Assembly (NCBI GenBank): GCA_046156035.1
Contig: JBJXEW010000050.1
Span: 62,001-126,000 of the forward strand
Direction of reading: 5' to 3'
DNA from: JAEUIX01 sp046156035
GTDB taxonomy: Bacteria > Planctomycetota > Phycisphaerae > Phycisphaerales > UBA1924
DNA length: 64,000 bases
The notes beneath the pieces are model-generated. The model did no database searches, was not told where the DNA came from, and worked only from the letters and a program-made list of their open reading frames with translations. Within the stretch, counting starts at the first letter, position 1; each line of letters starts with the position of its first letter. The translations under genes and the position numbers were made by a program. This document shows, piece after piece, positions 59,201 through 64,000 of this stretch.

Positions 59201-60090
59201 TTGCCGTCGATCACCTCTTCGTTGGCCAGCACGGTGCCGAGCATGGGGCACCAGTTCACGGGCACCTCGGCCAGATACGCCAGGCGGTACGAATCCACGA
59301 TCTCGCGCCGGCGATCTTCGGGAATATCCCGCCACGCGCGCGGGTCGGCCTTGCCGTGGGCATCTTTGATCGGCCGCTTGCCGCTCTCAAACTCCGCGAC
59401 GAGTTCTCCGATCGGACGTGCCCTGCCCTTGGCTTTGCCCTGCGTGCCTCCGTGCCGCAGTTTACCCGCCGCGGCGGGTGCCTTCGTGCCTTCTTTGTCC
59501 GCCTCCGTGCCTTCTTCCTCCCCGTCGTACCACGAGTTGTAGATCTGCAGGAAGATCCACTGCGTCCACTTGTAGAATGCCGGGTCGGTGGTGCTCACGC
59601 TGCGTGCCGCATCATGCCCCAAGCCCAGCCGGCGGAGTTGGGCCCGCATGGTCGCGATGTTGCGCTCGGTCGTCACGCGCGGGTGGGTGTTCGTCGCCAC
59701 GGCGTACTGCTCCGCCGGCAGGCCGAACGAATCGAAGCCCATGGCGTGCAGCACGTTGTGGCCCGTCATCCGCAGGTAGCGGGCGTAGATATCCGTCGCG
59801 ATGTACCCGAGCGGGTGCCCGACGTGCAGGCCCACGCCGCTGGGGTAGGGGAACATGTCCAGAATGAACTTCTTGGGCCGGCTCGCTTCAAACCCCGCTT
59901 CGCCGGGGTTGGGCGCGTGAAACGTGGCGTGCTTTTCCCAAACATCCTGCCACTTGGCCTCGATCTGGCCCGCCAGGCCCGCGCCATAGCGGAACGCGGG
60001 CGGATCGTCTCCGGCCGCGCCACCCGAACCGTGCGAAACGGGGGCGGAAGTGGGGGGGGAATGCGGCTTTGGTGCATCAGGCGCGGCCAT
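56293..60090 (-). CDS. leuS: Leucyl-tRNA synthetase with an in-frame transposase insertion
   Basis: 1265 residues from ATG (MAAPDAPKPHS), against about 860-950 for the family. The Rossmann core has the HIGH motif as HVGHPLG (residues 89-92), the editing domain has FTTRPDTLFGATYMVL, and KMSKS appears as KMGKS (1015-1019). The C-terminus is complete (EIPVQVLGKLRGKVVVPAG). Four inserts are not part of the fold: a hairpin-encoded NPGEAGFEAS near 61-70; a Glu/Lys/Gly-rich block (about 190-225) of GTGCCTTC units; 241 residues (680-920) between YWM and VDLYVGG that are a RAYT-type transposase; and DVRPTKASP from a palindromic repeat (56649). The frame is unbroken, so the enzyme probably works with the passengers, or they are spliced or degraded later. 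The essential single-copy nature is inferred. Confidence 0.93.
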   Translation of the reverse strand: MAAPDAPKPHSPPTSAPVSHGSGGAAGDDPPAFRYGAGLAGQIEAKWQDVWEKHATFHAPNPGEAGFEASRPKKFILDMFPYPSGVGLHVGHPLGYIATDIYARYLRMTGHNVLHAMGFDSFGLPAEQYAVATNTHPRVTTERNIATMRAQLRRLGLGHDAARSVSTTDPAFYKWTQWIFLQIYNSWYDGEEEGTEADKEGTKAPAAAGKLRHGGTQGKAKGRARPIGELVAEFESGKRPIKDAHGKADPRAWRDIPEDRRREIVDSYRLAYLAEVPVNWCPMLGTVLANEEVIDGKSERGGFPVYKRPLKQWMMRITAYAERLLADLDTVDWPEALKTMQRNWIGRSEGAYIDFDCSTRRIRVFTTRPDTLFGATYMVLSPEHEMIDHVMPEKFGGGAADKFTRAIFPGAEALVAANASPKELIAAYRAYAKSKSDDDRAAGKDKTGCFTGAYAVNPVNGARLPVFIADYVLAGYGTGAIMAVPGQDQRDWDFAKAFGLPIIRTVQPPEGFAGEAFTEDGPTINSGPLDGLRMDAAKAKMAARLEEIGRGKGTINYKLRDWLFSRQRYWGEPFPIVFDERGVAHDLPESMLPVLLPEVANFQPESSDDPDAPPRPPLARAKEWVNATLDLGDGRGARAFTRETNTMPNWAGSCWYYLRYLDPANGAALVGREAERYWMGGALGTPALRAGVSEAPAERIEATAHLNGNIDVPITADGFVGRDPYPPGIYGSASDLLVKRRFLPHLELPGATYFVSWKTLDDRVLNPEEQAIALDALRHFDGQHGRVYAAVVMSNHVHWLVRPYDGHRLGDLISGAKRFSARAMNMRTGAAGSVWVPECFDHIVRDDAFFGEFFRYIVRNPVEAGAAASPAEYPWLFVHPDVRTRDGLRFAAIRGKGESARPDGAPAQSPARRAGVPKASVDLYVGGVEHAVLHLLYARFWHKVLFDLGHVSTPEPFGRLFNQGYIQDYAFKNEAGFYVDAFKVTCADGSLFFDDKSKPGPYFFEGKPVSREYGKMGKSLKNAVAPDEVFADFGCDTLRVYEMSMGPLEASKPWNTRDIAGAHRFLQRVWRNLVDEKTGGVRVSDGPPSDAALVKLLHKTIAGVRKDMETLGFNTAVAKLIEFNNELTKRCGPDAGASKDGGQDVRPTKASPAVSRGIAEPLVLMLAPLAPHMAEELWQKLGHGTSLAFEPFPVADSALAADDEIEIPVQVLGKLRGKVVVPAGSDAATIEAAAKADPKIAEQLAGKTIKKVIVVPGKLVNFVVG
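56649..56670. repeat. Palindromic TGGGGCGG element inside leuS
   Basis: GGCGGAC-ATCCT-GTCCGCC with TGG in front; nearly identical to the copy in the YHS gene. It encodes GGQDVRPTK in an exposed loop of the anticodon-binding part. Confidence 0.75.
57336..57368. repeat. REP-like terminal inverted repeat, downstream copy
   Basis: 33 bp starting CCTTGGGTACCCCGG, with its own stem CCCGGCTC-TC-CGAGCCGGG. The reverse complement of the other end matches at 32 of 33 positions. Confidence 0.9.
58014..58046. repeat. REP-like terminal inverted repeat, upstream copy
   Basis: 33 bp reading AAACCCCGGCTCGGAGAGCC then GGGGTACCCAAGG, an inverted copy of 57336-57368. The internal stem-loop is CCCCGGCTC/GAGCCGGGG. 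Confidence 0.9.
59440..59522. repeat. GTGCCTTC/GTGCCTCC tandem tract inside leuS
   Basis: Six or so degenerate units (CGTGCCTCC, CGTGCCGC, GTGCCTTC) with a GC-rich CCGCCGCGGCGGG piece inside. In frame, it encodes the Glu/Gly/Lys-rich block EEEGTEADKEGTKAPAAAGK. The same unit occurs in the histidine kinase gene. Confidence 0.7.
59891..59910. repeat. Small palindrome near the leuS start
   Basis: AACCCC...GGGGTT around GCTTCGCC, in frame, encoding NPGEAGFEAS between the tRNA synthetase N-terminal extension and the first beta strand. The stem composition recalls the REP-like repeats. Confidence 0.45.
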
Positions 60091-60152
60091 TGGGCGGTAG
60101 CGTATGACAGACCCGCGGAATGGCCGCGCCAATCCAGCCGATACCATCACCC

Positions 60153-61244
<1,092 letters not shown>

Positions 61245-61248
61245 GCGG

Positions 61249-61288
61249 GGAAGGCACTGGGGACTGGGCATCGGGCATTGGGGGGAGG
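61249..61288. repeat. GGCACTGGGGACTGGGC tract
   Basis: Degenerate units of ACTGGG/ATCGGG/ATTGGG after the MoxR gene, the complement of the CCCAGTG tract inside the nucleotidase gene (13165). A short GGGGAGGCCTCCCC palindrome follows. Confidence 0.55.
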
Positions 61289-61429
61289 CCTCCCCGCGTG
61301 GTGCGTCCTGATAATCCGTACATTTTCCATACAAGCCGCGCGAAGGTTCGCCATTTCGCCGATGAACGACTTGCGGCCTCGCCGAACGTGGGGTAAACTT
61401 GGGTCGAGAGTGGTTTGAGGGAGTTCTTT

Positions 61430-61633
61430 ATGCCAAGCGTTTCCACAGTTCGTACCTCTTCGGCGCTCGCGTCCACTTCGGGCCTGCGCTCGTCGCTCCG
61501 CCGCGTTTGGGACAAACTCAACGTGGCCACGCAGGTGCCCGCCCGTCGCATGCCGACTGGTCAGGTGGCGTTGGCCGTTCAGGCCAACGGCCTGATGCGC
61601 AACCCGGCCGCGATCTGGCCGACCTCGCTCTGA
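61430..61633 (+). CDS. Small hypothetical protein (67 residues)
   Basis: ATG preceded by GAGGGAG at good spacing, and followed by an intrinsic terminator, so it is probably real. Sequence: a Ser/Thr-rich start (MPSVSTVRTSSALASTSGL), then basic RSSLRRVWDKLN and QVPARRMPTGQVALAV. No family recognised. An AAACTT-containing, AT-richer patch at 61393 may hold its promoter. Confidence 0.65.
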   Translation: MPSVSTVRTSSALASTSGLRSSLRRVWDKLNVATQVPARRMPTGQVALAVQANGLMRNPAAIWPTSL

Positions 61634-61661
61634 ACCGGCTTGCCAATCCTGTTCCCAACTG

Positions 61662-61695
61662 CCGCTCGTGGTTCTCGCGGGCGGTTTTCGTTTTT
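61662..61695 (+). terminator. Rho-independent terminator of the 67-residue gene
   Basis: Stem CCGCTCG/CGGGCGG with one G-T pair and a 9-base loop, followed by TTTTCGTTTTT. It separates this small gene from the metal ATPase. Confidence 0.75.
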
Positions 61696-61785
61696 GCCCG
61701 TGCCGTCGAGGTCTCCGTGCCATCGAAGTCCGACCGCTCCGGTGGGACTTCGATGCCGTTGCACAACTGTCGATAGCCTTCACCC

Positions 61786-63951
61786 ATGACCGGCTCCGCC
61801 GCCCACACCGCACGACCCACCAACCCGGCACCGGCCACCGCGTGGTTCTCCGGCCCGCGCGCTGAACTCATCGGTGCCATCGCGTGCGGTGTGCTGCTGG
61901 CCGGCGGCTGGGCCCTCGGGTGGCTGGGAGGAGAGTCTGCCGCGGGCGCCGCCGGTCGCGCCATGCTCTGGCTCAGCCTCGCCATCGGCTTGGTCTTCGG
62001 CGGGCGCGCCGCGTGGGGCTCGCTGGCCGAAAAGAAGTTCGATATCGACGTGCTGATGGTGCTCGGCGCCGTCCTCGCCGCGGCACTGGGCGCGCCCGCC
62101 GAAGGCGCTCTCCTCCTCTTTCTCTTCACGCTCTCCGGCGCGCTCGAAGACCTCGCCATGGAGCGCACCACCCGCAGCGTGGAGGCTCTCTCCAGACTCA
62201 TGCCCACCAGCGCCCAGCGATGGAACGCCGCCGCCGCCTCGTGGGAATCTGTCGCCCCCGAGTCGCTCGCCGCGCAAGACCGCATCCGAATCCTGCCCGG
62301 CGAGATCGTCCCCGCAGACAGCCGCATCACGCTGGGCGAAACCGCCTTCGATCAGGCCAACCTCACCGGCGAAAGTCAGCCGCGCGATGTCCACAGCGGC
62401 GATGAGGTCTACGCGGGCACCATCAACACGGCCAACCCGGTGGAGGCGGCCGTCCTCCGTCCCGCGGCACAATCCTCTCTCCAACGCATCGTCGAACTCG
62501 TCACCACGGCCCAGAAACAACGCCAGCCGGTGCAGCGCCTGATCGACCGCCTCTCGCAGCCGTACTCCATTGGCGTGCTGATCGTCAGCCTCACCGTCTT
62601 CGCCGTCTGGTCCCTGCTGCTGCGCGTGCCGGTGAGAGAAGCCGCGTACACCGCGATGACGCTGCTCATCGTCGCTTCCCCCTGCGCCCTCGTGATCGCC
62701 ACGCCCACGGCCACGCTCGCGGCCATCAGCCGCGCCGCACGCGGCGGGGTGCTCTTCAAGGGCGGGCAAGCCATCGAACGCCTCGCCCGCCTCGGCGCTG
62801 TCGCCTTCGACAAAACCGGCACACTCACCATCGGCCGCCCGCGCGTGATGCAGGTCCACCCCATCAACTGGCACGGGCCCGCGGCTGGTGGGGGGGGCGG
62901 CCCCGATGCCCTCGCCGTGCTCGCGGGTCTTGAAGGCCACAGCACGCACCCCATCGCCGTCGCCGTGGTGAGCGCAGCCAGCGAGCGCGGCATCGAGCCC
63001 GCCACCGCCACCGACGTGAAGTACATCCCCGGGCGCGGCCTCAGCGCCACCGTGCTGGGCAAGCCTGCCCACCTCGGGTCACTCGCCCACGTGGGCACGC
63101 ACCTCTCCGCCGACATCGCCAGGCAGGTTCAGGACACCCTCGCCAACGTGCAGCACCGTGGCCAGATCGGCGTGGTCTGCGCCTACGACGGCGGCGCGGC
63201 CGTCGTCGTCCTCGCCGATGCCGTCCGCCCCGGCGCCGACTGCCTCGTGCAACGCCTGCACGAACTGAACGTCCGGCCCGTCGTCATGCTCACCGGCGAC
63301 AACGAGCGCACCGCCCGCAGCGTGGCCACTCAGTTGGGCCTCGACGAGTTCCACGCCGACCTGCTGCCGGAGAACAAGGTGGAGCACGTGCGGCGGCTCA
63401 AGGCCGCCAGCAACAGCCGCACGCCCCGCGTTGTCGGCGTCATCGGCGACGGTGTGAATGATGCTCCGGCGCTGGCCGCGGCAGACGCCTCCATCGCCAT
63501 CGGCAGCATCGGGTCCGACGCGGCCCTCGAATCCGCCGACATCGTTCTCCTGTCAGACGACCTCTCGGCCGTGCCTTGGGCCGTGGCACTGTCCCGCCGC
63601 GCACGTCTCACCATCAGGCTCAACTTCACCTTCAGCCTGGGCGCGATCGGCGTCATGGCGGTGGGGGTGCTCGCCGGTCACGCGCTGGGCTACACCATGC
63701 CCCTCTGGCTGGGCGTGCTCGGGCATGAGGGCGGCACGCTGCTGGTGGTCGCCAACTCACTGCTCCTGCTCACGCACGCGGGCGTGCCCCTGTGCGTGTG
63801 CGACAGGCGATCACTCCGCGAGCCGGGCGTGGGCCTCACCGTGAGCGCGGCATCCAACATGCAGCCCGACATGCAGCCCGACCGTCAGGGAGGACTTCGG
63901 CCCAACTCCTCCCCAGCATCATCCGTGCCCAGCATTTCCACGCGCCACTAA
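61786..63951 (+). CDS. P1B-4-like heavy-metal transporting ATPase
   Basis: 721 residues without an N-terminal heavy-metal-binding domain. Transmembrane metal motif SPC (IVASPCALVIATP), actuator TGES, phosphorylation site DKTGTLT, the HP motif as HSTHPIAVAV, and hinge GDGVNDAPALAAADASIAIGS are present. The helix near the end has HEGGTLL, which together with SPC marks the P1B-4 class that exports cobalt, iron or zinc in known members. It ends with a short low-complexity tail. Metal specificity is inferred from class motifs only. Confidence 0.9.
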   Translation: MTGSAAHTARPTNPAPATAWFSGPRAELIGAIACGVLLAGGWALGWLGGESAAGAAGRAMLWLSLAIGLVFGGRAAWGSLAEKKFDIDVLMVLGAVLAAALGAPAEGALLLFLFTLSGALEDLAMERTTRSVEALSRLMPTSAQRWNAAAASWESVAPESLAAQDRIRILPGEIVPADSRITLGETAFDQANLTGESQPRDVHSGDEVYAGTINTANPVEAAVLRPAAQSSLQRIVELVTTAQKQRQPVQRLIDRLSQPYSIGVLIVSLTVFAVWSLLLRVPVREAAYTAMTLLIVASPCALVIATPTATLAAISRAARGGVLFKGGQAIERLARLGAVAFDKTGTLTIGRPRVMQVHPINWHGPAAGGGGGPDALAVLAGLEGHSTHPIAVAVVSAASERGIEPATATDVKYIPGRGLSATVLGKPAHLGSLAHVGTHLSADIARQVQDTLANVQHRGQIGVVCAYDGGAAVVVLADAVRPGADCLVQRLHELNVRPVVMLTGDNERTARSVATQLGLDEFHADLLPENKVEHVRRLKAASNSRTPRVVGVIGDGVNDAPALAAADASIAIGSIGSDAALESADIVLLSDDLSAVPWAVALSRRARLTIRLNFTFSLGAIGVMAVGVLAGHALGYTMPLWLGVLGHEGGTLLVVANSLLLLTHAGVPLCVCDRRSLREPGVGLTVSAASNMQPDMQPDRQGGLRPNSSPASSVPSISTRH

Positions 63952-63957
63952 CCGCCA

Positions 63958-64000
63958 ATGAGCACGACCCGCCCAAAACCACTCATCACCGGCCTTGCCG
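63958..64000 (+). CDS. Start of a further gene, cut by the window edge
   Basis: ATG six bases after the stop of the metal ATPase opens a frame reading MSTTRPKPLITGLA. A Gly-containing loop at this place would fit a P-loop kinase such as dephospho-CoA kinase (pattern I-GLTGGI), but only 14 residues are visible, so this is a guess. Confidence 0.35.
   Translation, partial: MSTTRPKPLITGLA

Overview
The window is GC-rich (by eye about two thirds G+C), Gram-negative-type chromosomal DNA with about 45 protein genes on both strands and no rRNA, recognisable tRNA or CRISPR array. The gene set (OprP-like porins, a pentahaem nitrite reductase, a very long signal peptidase I, large proteins with low-complexity tails, and many small dispersed repeats inside and between genes) suggests a planctomycete, probably a member of the Phycisphaerae. 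This is an inference from gene style, not a database match. Two perfect parS sites beside parB suggest the replication origin is not far away.

Layout. 0-5.8 kb: end of an NrfA-type nitrite reductase, two related phosphate-porin-like barrels and a PhoB-type response regulator. 5.8-12.7 kb: a giant two-domain amidohydrolase, a second amidohydrolase-like exported protein and an AbgT-family transporter, which look like one uptake/hydrolysis cluster. 12.8-18.9 kb: a 3'(2'),5'-bisphosphate nucleotidase, a GDP-mannose 3,5-epimerase with a histone-H1-like tail, a radical SAM enzyme, and, overlapping it by ATGA, a methyltransferase fused to a UvrD-like helicase. 19-25.5 kb (minus): RNase E/G and an N-terminally unusual Rho in one operon, then PTS enzyme I. 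25.6-32.4 kb: a YHS-domain protein, an orphan histidine kinase, the parS/parB locus and an MmeI-like restriction-modification enzyme. 32.6-41.2 kb: MgtC, a NeuD-like acetyltransferase, Nudix, a heptose-type kinase/nucleotidyltransferase plus glycosyltransferase pair, and an efflux operon (ATPase, adaptor, outer-membrane factor) without a permease. 41-54 kb: signal peptidase I, a CPBP protease, serine acetyltransferase, carbamoyltransferase, MATE pump, HD-GYP protein and small unknowns. 54-64 kb: guanylate kinase, ECF sigma factor with a coupled putative anti-sigma protein, leuS, MoxR ATPase and a P1B-4-like metal ATPase.

The most striking feature is the penetration of small mobile or repetitive DNA into reading frames. 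The leucyl-tRNA synthetase gene carries a complete RAYT/Y1-type transposase domain, flanked by 33-bp inverted REP-like repeats, inserted in frame between the catalytic core and the conserved VDLYVGG segment. The same gene has three further repeat-derived insertions. Other repeat families interrupt parB, the histidine kinase, the YHS protein, the nucleotidase and the MmeI-like enzyme, always in frame, so these genes appear to tolerate peptides specified by the elements.

The second item of special interest is the methyltransferase-helicase fusion at 16466-18901. It is translationally coupled to a radical SAM gene, and its base use looks less extreme than its neighbours. I do not recognise this architecture, and it could be a nucleic-acid-modification or defence module.
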